Of a stretch of 58,944 nt of DNA, positions 6,844 through 15,268 are shown in pieces. The translations under genes and the position numbers were made by a program. Source of the DNA: an uncultured Acidimicrobiales bacterium (GTDB lineage: Bacteria; Actinomycetota; Acidimicrobiia; Acidimicrobiales; UBA10347); the NCBI GenBank assembly GCA_937991435.1, contig CALKPY010000107.1:1-58944 (forward strand). The letters are read 5' to 3'. The notes below the pieces were generated by a model, which did no database searches, was not told the origin of the DNA, and saw only the letters and a program-made list of their open reading frames with translations. The stretch's first letter is position 1. Each line of letters opens with the position of its first letter.

Positions 6844-9609
6844 ATGGCCGGGTTTGACATTTCGTTTCCGCTGATTCTTCTTGGCACAATCTTTGGCCTT
6901 GGCTACGCGCTGCTCGGGATCGGGCTGGTGCTGGCCTACCGGTCATCTGGCTTCATCAACTTCGCACACGGCGCCGTAGGCCTTGTCGCCGCCGCCATGA
7001 TGTCCGTGGTCGTCAACAGCTACGGCGTTCCGTATTGGCTCGGGTTCGTTGGTGCGTTGATCGTTGCCGCACTTCTCAGTGCGGGTCTCGAATCGTTGGT
7101 CGTGCAGAAGTTACAGGGCGCCCCGCGAGTGCTTGCCATGGTCGCCACATTGGGCACAGGACAAGCACTTCTGTTGCTCGCCCTTTCGTTCGCGGGTGGC
7201 GGACTCGGCGGGCGCAGTTTCCCTCAGCCGCCCTTGTTTCCTGATTTCGACCTCACTGTCTATGTGTCACCGTCGGCCACTGCGCTGATGATGCTCTCGC
7301 CCGTCGTCGTAGGGTTTTTGTGGCTGTTCTTGCAGCGCACCAGATTCGGACTGGCGATCAGAGGTGCAGCTGATAACCCTGATGCTGCGACTCTCGCTGG
7401 CGTTGACCCTCGGTACATGGCCATGCTCTCGTGGGCACTAGCGGGCGCGATCGCCGCGTTCTCAGCGGTGTTATTGCTGCCGAACCAGAGCACGGTCACT
7501 CCTGACACGCTCGGCCCAGACTTCATCTTGCGCGGTCTCGCAGTCGCCGCACTCGCACGATTCGCGAACGTGGGTATCGCGCTTTTGGCCGGTGTAGCGC
7601 TTGGCATTGTCGAACAGCTCTTTGCTTCGAACCCCGATGCGACTGGTTGGTTCGAAGTCGCGGTGTTTGTCGTGATCCTGATTGGCGTCACGATGCAGGT
7701 CCGGGAGCAGCGAGAAGACACCGAATACTGGGGAAGCCTCGGCCGAGAAGCGCCTCTGCCCGATGAGCTTCGCAGAATTTGGCTTGTTCGAAATCTCAAT
7801 TGGGTCGGCGGCGCCATTGTGGCCCTCATCGCCGGCACCTTGCCGCTGTGGATCAGTAATCAGTCGGCCTTTGTGCTGTCAGCGGTACTTGCGCTCGCGA
7901 TTGTGGGAGTCTCGGTGAGCTTCCTCACCGGAGTTGCTGGCCAACTATCACTCGGCCAAGTAGGAGTGGCCGCTATTGGAGCAGTCGCGGGCCTGCAAGT
8001 CGTAACCGAGACCTCAAGCCTGCTACTTGGTATCGCCGCCAGCGCTGCGGCAGGCGTGCTCGTTTCAGTCGCGGTGGCAGTGCCAGCCCTGCGATTCCGA
8101 GGACTTCGTCTTGCCATTGTCACCTTGGCCTTTTCACTGGCAACGTTCAGTTGGCTACTTCGTCAGGACTGGGCGTTTGGCAATGGGACATCATCGCGTC
8201 CTATCAAGCTTGTTGGCAACGAGATCAACAGTGCACGGGCCTTTTACTTCATCGCTCTGGTCTTGTTCCTCGTGGTGCTCGCTCTCGCCAGCGTGGTCAG
8301 GGCTTCAGCATTTGGGCGCTCATTGACCGCCGTTCGTGACAATGAGGCTGCGTCTCGGGTCTTTCGAATCTCGCCTCGCGCCGCGACGTTCAAGGCGTAC
8401 GCATTCGCAGGTCTGCTTGCAGGTGTCGGCGGAGCCGCTATCGCGTTTTCAAACAGCTTCGTCACGCGGGCTCTGTTCACTCCCACAGACAGCATCAACG
8501 TCGTTTCGATTGCTGTGATTGGCGGACTATCTCAGCTTGCGGGCCCCCTCCTCGGGGCGCTGTATCTGATCGGGATCCCCGGGTTTTTCGACCTTGAACT
8601 CTCTGCTCTCGCCGGTGTCAACGCGGCCTGGCTGATCCTGATCCTCGAACAGCCAAGAGGACTCGCCGGCCTATTTGCTTCGTCCCGCCATCAACTCGTG
8701 GATCAGATTGCTCGTTGGCACGGAGTTGACCCCGCTGCGGCAAGAGCGGCGGCGCTGACAGTAACTGAGTCTTCGGGCGTCGCTCTTACTCGCTCCCCCC
8801 AAACGGCGGTGCTTAATGAGCCCGAGGTGAGGTCTTCGCCTCTCCTGTCGGTCACCAACGTCACCAAGTCGTTCGGTGAACTTGTCGCCGTGAACGACGT
8901 GTCCTTTGACGTGCGCGCTGGCGAAACCTTGGGCCTCATTGGGCCGAACGGTGCCGGCAAGACCACCTTGTTCGAATTGGTCAGCGGCTTCGTGAAACCC
9001 GACTCTGGCTCGGTTGTTTTTGACCAATCAGACGTTTCGCGCCTGAGTCCAGAATCGCGCAGCCGCAACGGCCTGGTGCGCTCGTTTCAAAACGCATCGA
9101 TGTTCCCCACCATGTCGCCCCGCGAGATCCTGCTTATGGCCCACAGCAACCGCACGTTGACGCCGGGAACATCGAGACGTCAGATCACCTCACTTGCACC
9201 GAGCGAAACAGACCAGTCACTCGAATTGTTCGGGCTGACCGGGCTCGCGAATCAAGCCGTTGGCTCGCTATCAACCGGCACGCGGCGCATCGTCGAGCTG
9301 GCGGCCAACGTTGCTCTGCGCCCGAAACTACTGCTTCTCGATGAGCCTTCGGCCGGCATCGCCCAAGCCGAGACCGAGGTGCTCGGTCGAGTGATCGAAC
9401 AAATTCGCGATACCTACGGCATCACCTTTGTCGTGATCGAACACGACATGCCCATGCTCGTATCGATCTGTGACCGTTTGATCGCACTTGAGGTCGGTTC
9501 CATCATCGCGACGGGCACACCTGTCGAGGTGCAGAACAACGAAGCCGTGATTCGCAGCTACCTCGGAGATGACCCGGCAGCTATCGCCCGGTCGGGCCAG
9601 TCGGCTTAA
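6844..9609 (+). CDS. Fused LivH-LivM-LivG branched-chain-type ABC transporter protein
   Basis: This 921-residue protein joins three subunits. Residues 1 to about 290 are a LivH-type permease (SGFINFAHGAVGLVAA), about 310-610 a LivM-type permease (GVAGQLSLGQVGVAAIG; GLRLAIVTLAFSLATF), and about 667-905 a LivG-type ATPase with Walker A GPNGAGKTT (about 699), a weak signature LSTGTRRIVEL (about 810), Walker B LLLLDEPSAG and VIEHDM. Together with the lipoprotein and the MFS-LivF fusion it makes a complete importer from three genes. It ends with TAA at 9609, immediately abutting the stop codon of the convergent gene at 9610. Confidence 0.88.
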   Translation: MAGFDISFPLILLGTIFGLGYALLGIGLVLAYRSSGFINFAHGAVGLVAAAMMSVVVNSYGVPYWLGFVGALIVAALLSAGLESLVVQKLQGAPRVLAMVATLGTGQALLLLALSFAGGGLGGRSFPQPPLFPDFDLTVYVSPSATALMMLSPVVVGFLWLFLQRTRFGLAIRGAADNPDAATLAGVDPRYMAMLSWALAGAIAAFSAVLLLPNQSTVTPDTLGPDFILRGLAVAALARFANVGIALLAGVALGIVEQLFASNPDATGWFEVAVFVVILIGVTMQVREQREDTEYWGSLGREAPLPDELRRIWLVRNLNWVGGAIVALIAGTLPLWISNQSAFVLSAVLALAIVGVSVSFLTGVAGQLSLGQVGVAAIGAVAGLQVVTETSSLLLGIAASAAAGVLVSVAVAVPALRFRGLRLAIVTLAFSLATFSWLLRQDWAFGNGTSSRPIKLVGNEINSARAFYFIALVLFLVVLALASVVRASAFGRSLTAVRDNEAASRVFRISPRAATFKAYAFAGLLAGVGGAAIAFSNSFVTRALFTPTDSINVVSIAVIGGLSQLAGPLLGALYLIGIPGFFDLELSALAGVNAAWLILILEQPRGLAGLFASSRHQLVDQIARWHGVDPAAARAAALTVTESSGVALTRSPQTAVLNEPEVRSSPLLSVTNVTKSFGELVAVNDVSFDVRAGETLGLIGPNGAGKTTLFELVSGFVKPDSGSVVFDQSDVSRLSPESRSRNGLVRSFQNASMFPTMSPREILLMAHSNRTLTPGTSRRQITSLAPSETDQSLELFGLTGLANQAVGSLSTGTRRIVELAANVALRPKLLLLDEPSAGIAQAETEVLGRVIEQIRDTYGITFVVIEHDMPMLVSICDRLIALEVGSIIATGTPVEVQNNEAVIRSYLGDDPAAIARSGQSA

Positions 9610-10698
9610 TCAGGAGAATTTCGATCTGAGTCTGACGGCCGCCTGCTCCATCGCGGCTATTTTGGCCGCAGCATGTGGTCTTGGCAAGAACCACATACCG
9701 CAATCCGGTGCAAGATCAAGCCGATGAGGACCTACCACGTCAACAGCAGCAGTAGCCCGTTCGACAATGTGATCGACCGTCTCAACTGCAGCCTCGGTGT
9801 CGAGGTTCAGCACACCCAAAATGACTTGCTTATCGCCTGCGTGTGTCAAGAGGTCAGGTTGATGAGCAGGCTGTTCGTATTCCAGGCAAAGAGCATCGAC
9901 CGACGACTGTGCAAGCAGGGCAACGGCCGCCTCAAACACCGGCGTTGAACGCTTTTCGGCAATGTTTTTCGAGTAGCCGTAGCACATGTGCACAGCGGTT
10001 CGACAGGTGACGCCATGTAACGCCCGATCGATTGCTTCGACTGCAAAGTCGGCAACGGTGCTGTGCCGGAAATGAACCTCTGGCTCGTCGATCTGCACCA
10101 GGTCGACCCCAAGCGCCACAAGATTTCGAATCTCCGCGTTGAGTGCGTCTGCGACTGCAAAGGTCATTTCGGCGAGATCGCCGTAGTGCTCGTCGACAAG
10201 ACGAAGGGCCAACGTGACGGGCCCGATCACCGTCATCTTGGTTTGGCCACCAGCGAACTGTTTGAGAAACGCCAGATCGTCGGCGAGGATTGGGCTGGAC
10301 CAACCAATCGGGCCCGTTACCCGTGGTTGCTCGTGCTTCATCGGCGGTGCGTCTGCCGGCGCTACTGGCCGTTCCTTAAACGTGAGATAGCTGCCAATGT
10401 CGAGGGCGTGACCGGCCGGGGGCCCCTGCTGCTGCGAATCGATGCCGTCGAGGGCGTAGAAGTAGCCGCTGAACGTCTGGCGTCGCTGCTCGCCATCGGT
10501 CTGGTATGTCAACCCCGCGGCGTTCTGATCGGTGATCGCTAGTTGGGTGCAGTCGTCGAGCGCCTCGCCGAGGAACTCGTGGCCGACGCGCCACCAGCTT
10601 CCCTCAGCTCCGTAGACGCGATCGTGATCGGCGATCCAGTGAGGTTTACACCAACTGCCGCAGAGTTGTGTTGCAAATCGTTGCGGTCCTGCAGGCAT
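9610..10698 (-). CDS. MetE C-terminal-domain-like zinc methyltransferase
   Basis: The 362-residue protein corresponds to the catalytic barrel of cobalamin-independent methionine synthase, without the N-terminal duplicate barrel of full-length MetE (about 750 residues). The zinc-ligand pattern is present: H-x-C in TAVHMCYGY, a glutamate in CLEYEQP and the late cysteine in LAPDCGMWF. An IDEPEV motif also fits the fold. Short MetE-like proteins move methyl groups between thiols and other carriers, and some act in demethylation pathways. It is monocistronic and lies 9 bp downstream of operator copy 3, so it belongs to the island regulon. A role in handling a methyl group of the substrate is a guess. 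No Shine-Dalgarno is visible before the ATG at 10698. Confidence 0.78.
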   Translation of the reverse strand: MPAGPQRFATQLCGSWCKPHWIADHDRVYGAEGSWWRVGHEFLGEALDDCTQLAITDQNAAGLTYQTDGEQRRQTFSGYFYALDGIDSQQQGPPAGHALDIGSYLTFKERPVAPADAPPMKHEQPRVTGPIGWSSPILADDLAFLKQFAGGQTKMTVIGPVTLALRLVDEHYGDLAEMTFAVADALNAEIRNLVALGVDLVQIDEPEVHFRHSTVADFAVEAIDRALHGVTCRTAVHMCYGYSKNIAEKRSTPVFEAAVALLAQSSVDALCLEYEQPAHQPDLLTHAGDKQVILGVLNLDTEAAVETVDHIVERATAAVDVVGPHRLDLAPDCGMWFLPRPHAAAKIAAMEQAAVRLRSKFS

Positions 10699-10707
10699 CG
10701 TCGGCTC

Positions 10708-10744
10708 GTTTCGGTCAGTGGAACAGCGTTCCGTTCAGGTTAGT
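10708..10744. promoter_or_regulatory. Operator copy 3 of the island regulon
   Basis: An imperfect palindrome GTTTCGGTCAGTGGAAC (10708-10724) is followed after 3 bp by GTTCCGTTCAGGTTAGT (10728-10744), giving the same 20-bp spacing as the other copies. It lies directly upstream of the MetE-like gene. Confidence 0.65.
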
Positions 10745-10819
10745 CGCCTGCCCGTTACCGCGCGTTGCGCTCCTGTGTGCAACCCATCTCGAGCGGCACA
10801 ACGTGTTGAACCGTTTGGG

Positions 10820-10840
10820 AAAAGTCCACAAACAGTGGAC
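10820..10840 (-). terminator. Short hairpin with T-tract after the NYC1-like gene
   Basis: GTCCAC (10824-10829) pairs with GTGGAC (10835-10840) around a 5-nt loop. On the minus strand the stem is followed by TTTTCCC, about 40 bp beyond the stop at 10877. The stem is short, so the call is tentative. Confidence 0.45.
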
Positions 10841-10876
10841 AACGTATCCCTCATGACCGCACAGCCGAGGGCCGAA

Positions 10877-11701
10877 TCAAGCGCCTTCGACCGACCGGAA
10901 CAGGTCGCGCTTACGGAACGACGAGGTCATGAACCGGCCGGCGGCTTTGCGGCGAGTGAGCCACGCAACCCTCGCGCCGGACTTGTCAGTCGCCAACACA
11001 TGTTCAGCCAGCCACGGCGTGACGGTCGATACTTCATCACCCAAAATATTGAAGATCTTCTTCGACTTTTCCCACTCATCAGAAGTCAAGTCGTAGTCGC
11101 CAACCAACAGATCCGTGACCACGATTCCGGGCGAAATGGTGCATACCTGCACCGGGGTATCTGCGGTGTCTTTACGCAAGCCCTTTTGCATGTAGCGAAT
11201 CGCCCGCTTCGTCGACCCGTAGGCCACCATGCCGGTCTGGGTCGCACCGTCGGATCCGAACCCTTCAGTATTCCAAACCTGCCCGCCGCCTTGTTCCACC
11301 ATGTTGCGAATCGCAATCTTTGACCCCAGCAGAGAACCGGTGAGGTTGGTTGTCACCAATTGAGCGATCTCGGCATCATCTTGTTCCCATACGGGACCTC
11401 GAGCGATGCTTACCCCTGCGTTGTTGATCCACACATCTACCGACCCAAAGGCCGATGTAGCAACGTTCCAAAGAGCTTGAAGACTGTCTGCGTTGGTGAT
11501 GTCACATGCTGCGCCGGCAACGAATTCCGAGCCGTAGTATTCGGCGAGGTCAGCAACGACCGGATCTACGCTTGCCTCCGACCGGCCGCTTATAACGACC
11601 GAGCAGTCGCGCTTGAGAAACTCGCGAGCGAGACCGTTGCCGATTCCGCGGGTGCTTCCAGTGATGACGATGTTCTTGCCCCGACGTGTCATATCACTCA
11701 C
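10877..11701 (-). CDS. Short-chain reductase resembling NYC1/NOL chlorophyll b reductase
   Basis: The 274-residue SDR protein has TGSTRGIG (14-21), NNAG (93-96), Ser150 in EGFGSDG, and the catalytic Y161/K165 in YGSTK. Beyond generic SDR motifs it matches the plant NYC1/NOL pattern as I remember it: ITGSTRGIG-x4-AREFLK, DVWINNAG, G-x-GSDG before YGSTK, SPGIVVTDLL, a K-x-FNIL segment, and a C-terminus with SGARVAWLT followed by basic and aromatic residues. NYC1/NOL reduce the 7-formyl group of chlorophyll(ide) b. It is last in a minus-strand operon with a hydrolase and a Dabb protein. A reductase for another carbonyl compound is the alternative. SDR is certain; the subfamily is likely. Confidence 0.78.
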   Translation of the reverse strand: MSDMTRRGKNIVITGSTRGIGNGLAREFLKRDCSVVISGRSEASVDPVVADLAEYYGSEFVAGAACDITNADSLQALWNVATSAFGSVDVWINNAGVSIARGPVWEQDDAEIAQLVTTNLTGSLLGSKIAIRNMVEQGGGQVWNTEGFGSDGATQTGMVAYGSTKRAIRYMQKGLRKDTADTPVQVCTISPGIVVTDLLVGDYDLTSDEWEKSKKIFNILGDEVSTVTPWLAEHVLATDKSGARVAWLTRRKAAGRFMTSSFRKRDLFRSVEGA

Positions 11702-11719
11702 TCTTACCCAAGCTCGGTG

Positions 11720-12673
11720 TCATCGCCTGTCCCAACGCGAAATCTCTGGGCCAGCGACGATGCTTTGCAAGCCCGGCCCGCTCGGCTCGCGGCGCACATA
11801 GTCATCGAGGAAGCCGACCAGCACCCTGGCTAACGCGTCGCGGGCATCGTTGTCATCGGAGCGCAGGTCGGCTTCGAGAAATGAGCGCCCGCTCGTCTCA
11901 TCGACTGGATCGCACATCGTGAAATGGTTACCTCCGGCAATGCCTATCAACCAACTGTCCCCACGCTCAGACGAGATCCCCGTCGAGAAGGTCGCTCGAA
12001 TCGGATCGTGTTCGGCATCGTCGCTGCGGTACCGATCTCGGCTGGCTTCGATGACGCCGTCGTGTTCCCCGTGCACCAGAGCGATTGGAATCATTGACGC
12101 AAGCGACGCGACCGAAACTTCGCTATGCCCGAGGGCCGTAGCGGTCATGGTGTGTGCCCCGTACGCGGCGACCGCTCGCAGGCCAGGGAACCACTCGGGG
12201 TTCGCATTGTGCAACGCAACGGTGCCGCCCGCCGAATGGCCAACAAGGGCTACGCGATTCAGGTCAACAACATCGCGCACCGAACCGTCAAGCGAACCAA
12301 CAGCGCTCAACAGCGGGGCTAGCGCAGACGCTGACGGGCGGGTGCCGACGACCTCTGGCGCGAGCGCTTCAAGATCGATTCCCGGGGTGATTCCCACTCC
12401 GGCTGGCCCCAGCGAACCAATCGTCGAGTATGTGATTGCGCAGAAGCCAGCTTCGACCAACCGCAACGCCAACCAGCGGTAGCTCGCCGGTGTGATGTTG
12501 ATACCGGGCACAACAATGACCGCCGGAAATGGTGCCGTGGTCGCGATCGGCGGAACGAACCCTGTGAGTCGTGCCTCGTGAGTTCGGCTGTCATCGGCGG
12601 GATAGAAAAGTGAAGCCTGCCCGGCGGTTCCGTCGGGGACGGTGAAGGACAAATGGAGACAGCGAGGGATCAT
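11720..12673 (-). CDS. Alpha/beta hydrolase, possibly chlorophyllase-like
   Basis: The 317-residue protein has the alpha/beta-hydrolase nucleophile elbow GHSAGG, a preceding PAVIVVPGINITPASYRWLA segment corresponding to the oxyanion-hole strand, and a late His in GGNHFTM, with an acid probably in HGEHDG. The layout is that of the dienelactone hydrolase / PAF-acetylhydrolase / chlorophyllase group. Chlorophyllase carries GHSRGG and a similar AxHG-type oxyanion region. Its neighbour is the NYC1-like reductase. An ester bond such as the phytyl or C13 methyl ester of a chlorophyll derivative would suit the context, but specificity cannot be read from the sequence. It overlaps the upstream Dabb gene by 4 bp. 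Confidence 0.72.
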   Translation of the reverse strand: MIPRCLHLSFTVPDGTAGQASLFYPADDSRTHEARLTGFVPPIATTAPFPAVIVVPGINITPASYRWLALRLVEAGFCAITYSTIGSLGPAGVGITPGIDLEALAPEVVGTRPSASALAPLLSAVGSLDGSVRDVVDLNRVALVGHSAGGTVALHNANPEWFPGLRAVAAYGAHTMTATALGHSEVSVASLASMIPIALVHGEHDGVIEASRDRYRSDDAEHDPIRATFSTGISSERGDSWLIGIAGGNHFTMCDPVDETSGRSFLEADLRSDDNDARDALARVLVGFLDDYVRREPSGPGLQSIVAGPEISRWDRR

Positions 12674-12990
12674 GGCGCCTGCCCAGCATCGGAGACCGTC
12701 GGAAGAGACGACACGGTGTAGTCGAGCGTGGTGGCTGACTTCATCAATTCAAGAACCCGCGTGCGCACGCGCAAATGCTCGGGGTGCGTTTCATACTCGT
12801 GGTACGCCGACAGGTCGGGCCACACGGTGGTCAGCGAAAGGTCGGCTGAATAGCTGCCGCGATGTTCGTTTACCACCACTTGCAGCGAAAGCATCGAGTC
12901 GATTCGGCCTCGCATCGACAACATGAGACTTGCGCACTCGTCGACGGTGTCGGGATCGTGCAGCACGACATGCACTGTGTGAACATGCAT
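12670..12990 (-). CDS. Dabb-domain (stress-responsive alpha/beta barrel) protein
   Basis: This 106-residue protein fits the single ferredoxin-like Dabb fold: VHTVHVVLHD at the start, SADLSLTTVWPDLSAYHEYETHPEHL in two adjacent pieces in the middle, where YxxHPxH is the family hallmark. Dabb proteins are small dimers; some are enzymes on aromatic or cyclic intermediates, others have unknown roles. It is the first gene of the minus-strand operon that continues into the hydrolase and the NYC1-like reductase, and it faces operator copy 4. Confidence 0.75.
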   Translation of the reverse strand: MHVHTVHVVLHDPDTVDECASLMLSMRGRIDSMLSLQVVVNEHRGSYSADLSLTTVWPDLSAYHEYETHPEHLRVRTRVLELMKSATTLDYTVSSLPTVSDAGQAP

Positions 12991-13013
12991 CAGTTGCTCA
13001 ACTCCGGTTTCTT

Positions 13014-13050
13014 GTTCCGCTCAGCGGAACAGGGTTTCCCTTAGGGGTTC
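13014..13050. promoter_or_regulatory. Operator copy 4 of the island regulon, divergent
   Basis: The perfect palindrome GTTCCGCTCAGCGGAAC (13014-13030) is followed after 3 bp by GTTTCCCTTAGGGGTTC (13034-13050). It lies between the divergent genes starting at 12990 (minus) and 13072 (plus), so it can serve both operons. A TACGAT at 13060-13065 could be a -10 element for the plus-strand gene, which would make that transcript nearly leaderless. Confidence 0.8.
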
Positions 13051-13071
13051 ATTTGAATCTACGATGGGAGC

Positions 13072-13530
13072 GTGACTAATGCCAACCGTAACTACGGCCC
13101 CGCCTCGCCTCGGCCCTATCAATGCTTCATGGGACAATGGGAGGGCCTTTGTAAGACCTTCACGCCACAAGGCGAATTCATCGAGGGGAGCGCAGTCCAC
13201 ATGGACGTCTATTGGCTCGACGACAACACCTGGCACCTGCACGAACACTTCGAAAACCTGTACGGCGTGGGCGAAACGGTCTATGAAACGCCGATCACCG
13301 TCGACGGTAAGCGTTGCTATGCAGACAGCGAGCAGATCAGTCTCGAGGGCGCCGAGCTCACGGCGTTCAACTACGTGTTCACGATCGACAGTCGAGTCAC
13401 GAACACGATCGTCTACAACAACCACTATTTCCTGGATCCCGACACCCGCCGCATCATCACGCACAAGGTTCGCGACGGCGGAACCAACCTGTTCCAGATC
13501 CAAGACTTCGTTCGGGTGACCCGCCCATGA
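13072..13530 (+). CDS. Calycin-like (DUF3598-type) beta-barrel protein, single domain
   Basis: The 152-residue protein is predicted mostly beta. It opens with the pattern FMGQWEGLCKTFTPQGEF, which recurs with variation in three other proteins of this region (W-x-G, about ten residues, then D/P-x-G). The pattern is like cyanobacterial DUF3598 proteins, which belong to the lipocalin/calycin superfamily. Calycins typically bind hydrophobic ligands, and related barrels such as CpeS/CpcS handle bilins. A tetrapyrrole-binding or chaperone role is inferred from neighbours only. The start is GTG, preceded by GGGAG. It overlaps the next gene by ATGA. Confidence 0.65.
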   Translation: MTNANRNYGPASPRPYQCFMGQWEGLCKTFTPQGEFIEGSAVHMDVYWLDDNTWHLHEHFENLYGVGETVYETPITVDGKRCYADSEQISLEGAELTAFNYVFTIDSRVTNTIVYNNHYFLDPDTRRIITHKVRDGGTNLFQIQDFVRVTRP

Positions 13531-14333
13531 TCGTGCAGACACCACTCGACGGCCGTCACTTTGTGATTGCTATGCACCAACACACTGCGTTCGCAGGTTC
13601 TCTTGCCGCCACGTTTGGCAACGAATCCTTCGACGCGATCTGGCCGGCTGACCCTATGCAATTTGTCGTCGATCATCACGACCACGGCTGGGCAGAACTC
13701 GATGCCGAAGCGCCAATGGACCCCAACACCGGACTCCCCTACAACTTGACTGCGACACCGCTGAATCAGATTGTGGCGACGAGCGCTGGATCTCCGGAGT
13801 TCAACGAAAAGCATCACCCGTTCAGCGGGCTTATCTCTTCGATGCATACGGCTGGTCTCTACAACGGCCGATACGGCATGTCAGACAAGATTTTTCTCGA
13901 CCAGATTTCGAGCGAGCTTCGACCAGAGGTAGATGCCATGCTGGAAATTGAGCAAGAGCGTCAGGACCGTCTGCGGTCCGAACTCGAAGCCGAAGATCCT
14001 GCAATCGCCACCGATAGCTGCGTGCTCACGGCATACAAGCAGCTTCAGTTCTTTGACACATTCTCGCTGTACCTGCACATGTCGCCCCCCGGTCAGCGAG
14101 GCGCAGCGACGTTCAACAACCTGCCGAAGTCGGCGGGCGAAGACGTCTCGGTGACCGTGACCGAACACGAAGGCAGCATCTACGCGCTCGATCCATTCCC
14201 GTTTGCGATCGACGGGCTCGAGTTGCACACCGAGGGCCGCTATCTCACCCCGCAACCAATGGGCACCGATCTCGCCGAACTGCTGGCAGCAACCGACGTC
14301 TCAGTGCAAACCGTTCAGCTGGTCGCCGGTTGA
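13527..14333 (+). CDS. DUF3891 family protein
   Basis: The 268-residue protein matches the DUF3891 style: an N-terminal QHTAFAGSLAATFG, VDHHDHGWAELD, HPFSGLISSMHTAGLYNGRYG split around residue 110, and a central FFDTFSLYL. The many conserved histidines and acidic residues (HHDHGW, HTAGLYN) suggest an alpha-helical metal-binding fold, possibly HD-like, but no function is established to my knowledge. It is translationally coupled to calycin-like genes on both sides (ATGA and TTGA overlaps), so it probably works with them. It could be a hydrolase for an intermediate of the pathway. Confidence 0.7.
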   Translation: MIVQTPLDGRHFVIAMHQHTAFAGSLAATFGNESFDAIWPADPMQFVVDHHDHGWAELDAEAPMDPNTGLPYNLTATPLNQIVATSAGSPEFNEKHHPFSGLISSMHTAGLYNGRYGMSDKIFLDQISSELRPEVDAMLEIEQERQDRLRSELEAEDPAIATDSCVLTAYKQLQFFDTFSLYLHMSPPGQRGAATFNNLPKSAGEDVSVTVTEHEGSIYALDPFPFAIDGLELHTEGRYLTPQPMGTDLAELLAATDVSVQTVQLVAG

Positions 14334-15268
14334 GCCGTTCGTTCACCGCTGGCATCGGCGAATGGATTGGCCAGTCCGAGGTCTATGACCCGTCGGGTCG
14401 CTTCCTCGGAAATGGCGTCGACAGCCGATCGGTCGAGGTTGACGAATCAACGGGCAAGGTCACAATCGATGTGTCATTCGATGGGCCGTTCACGCTTAGC
14501 GGTCGCTATTCGATCGCCGATCATGGAACTCACCGCATTTACGAGGGCCCACTCAACTTCGGCTGGGCAGACACACTGGGCGACAATGTGATCGCGGCGC
14601 ACAATCACTGGCCCGACTTGGGTCTGTCGCAGCGATTCTTTCTCATGACGCTGCCAAGTGGCACGCGTCAACTCTCGTTCGCTCTCATAAGCCGCGGCGA
14701 GCAACTGAAGTACATGGTCGTAGGCGAATCGCTTCGGCACGCAGCGGAGCATGCGAGTCCGCCGAGTTTCGAAGCCATGGACCCTGACAAAATCGGCACA
14801 GACCTCACGGCCGGCCGGGGCGAAATGTTGTTGTGGCGTTCCGGGACTTGGGCAGGTGACCTCGCACTCTTTGACGACAACCTGGAGCCTGTTGGCTTCT
14901 CTCGGTGTGTGGAGCGCACTTTCGGCGCCGGTGTGTCGCAGACGGTCGAGGTCAGCGGGCTCCATTGGACTAGCGATGTCCGTTACGACGTAACTCGCGA
15001 TGCGAATACGTCATTCGCTCCAACCGGCAATTTTGTCGGAAGCAGCACCGCCGCCGGCGGTCGGGCAGCGTCAGGAACGTTCCTTCATTGCGGCGACAAC
15101 CGTCGGCTGTGGAAGCGCGAAGTCTGCGCATCGAGCGGAGTCGAAAAGGCGGTTCTGCACCTCTGGTACGAGGGCGACCGCCGAGTCGGCGCAGCGACCG
15201 GAGTTCTGACCTATTCGAACCACTCTGACGCGGAACGATCAAACGCGGGGCACGCACATGGCGCCTAA
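14330..15268 (+). CDS. Calycin-like protein with two tandem barrels
   Basis: The 312-residue protein consists of two similar halves. The first begins GIGEWIGQSEVYDPSGRF and the second, near residue 165, begins WRSGTWAGDLALFDDNLEP. Both resemble the opening of the single-domain paralogue at 13072. The start is TTG overlapping the upstream stop (TTGA), and its end overlaps the next gene by 11 bp. No catalytic motif is visible. A ligand-binding pair of barrels is the simplest reading. Confidence 0.6.
   Translation: MSRSFTAGIGEWIGQSEVYDPSGRFLGNGVDSRSVEVDESTGKVTIDVSFDGPFTLSGRYSIADHGTHRIYEGPLNFGWADTLGDNVIAAHNHWPDLGLSQRFFLMTLPSGTRQLSFALISRGEQLKYMVVGESLRHAAEHASPPSFEAMDPDKIGTDLTAGRGEMLLWRSGTWAGDLALFDDNLEPVGFSRCVERTFGAGVSQTVEVSGLHWTSDVRYDVTRDANTSFAPTGNFVGSSTAAGGRAASGTFLHCGDNRRLWKREVCASSGVEKAVLHLWYEGDRRVGAATGVLTYSNHSDAERSNAGHAHGA

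Noticed and set aside
3383-9609. Ordinary branched-chain amino acid uptake
   Set aside because: The family name is generic; the operon's other genes and the shared operator point to a different ligand.
13030-13072. Firm promoter calls at operator copies 4, 5 and 6
   Set aside because: Isolated -10-like or -35-like hexamers are visible but no convincing pair, so only the two better candidates at copies 1 and 2 are listed.
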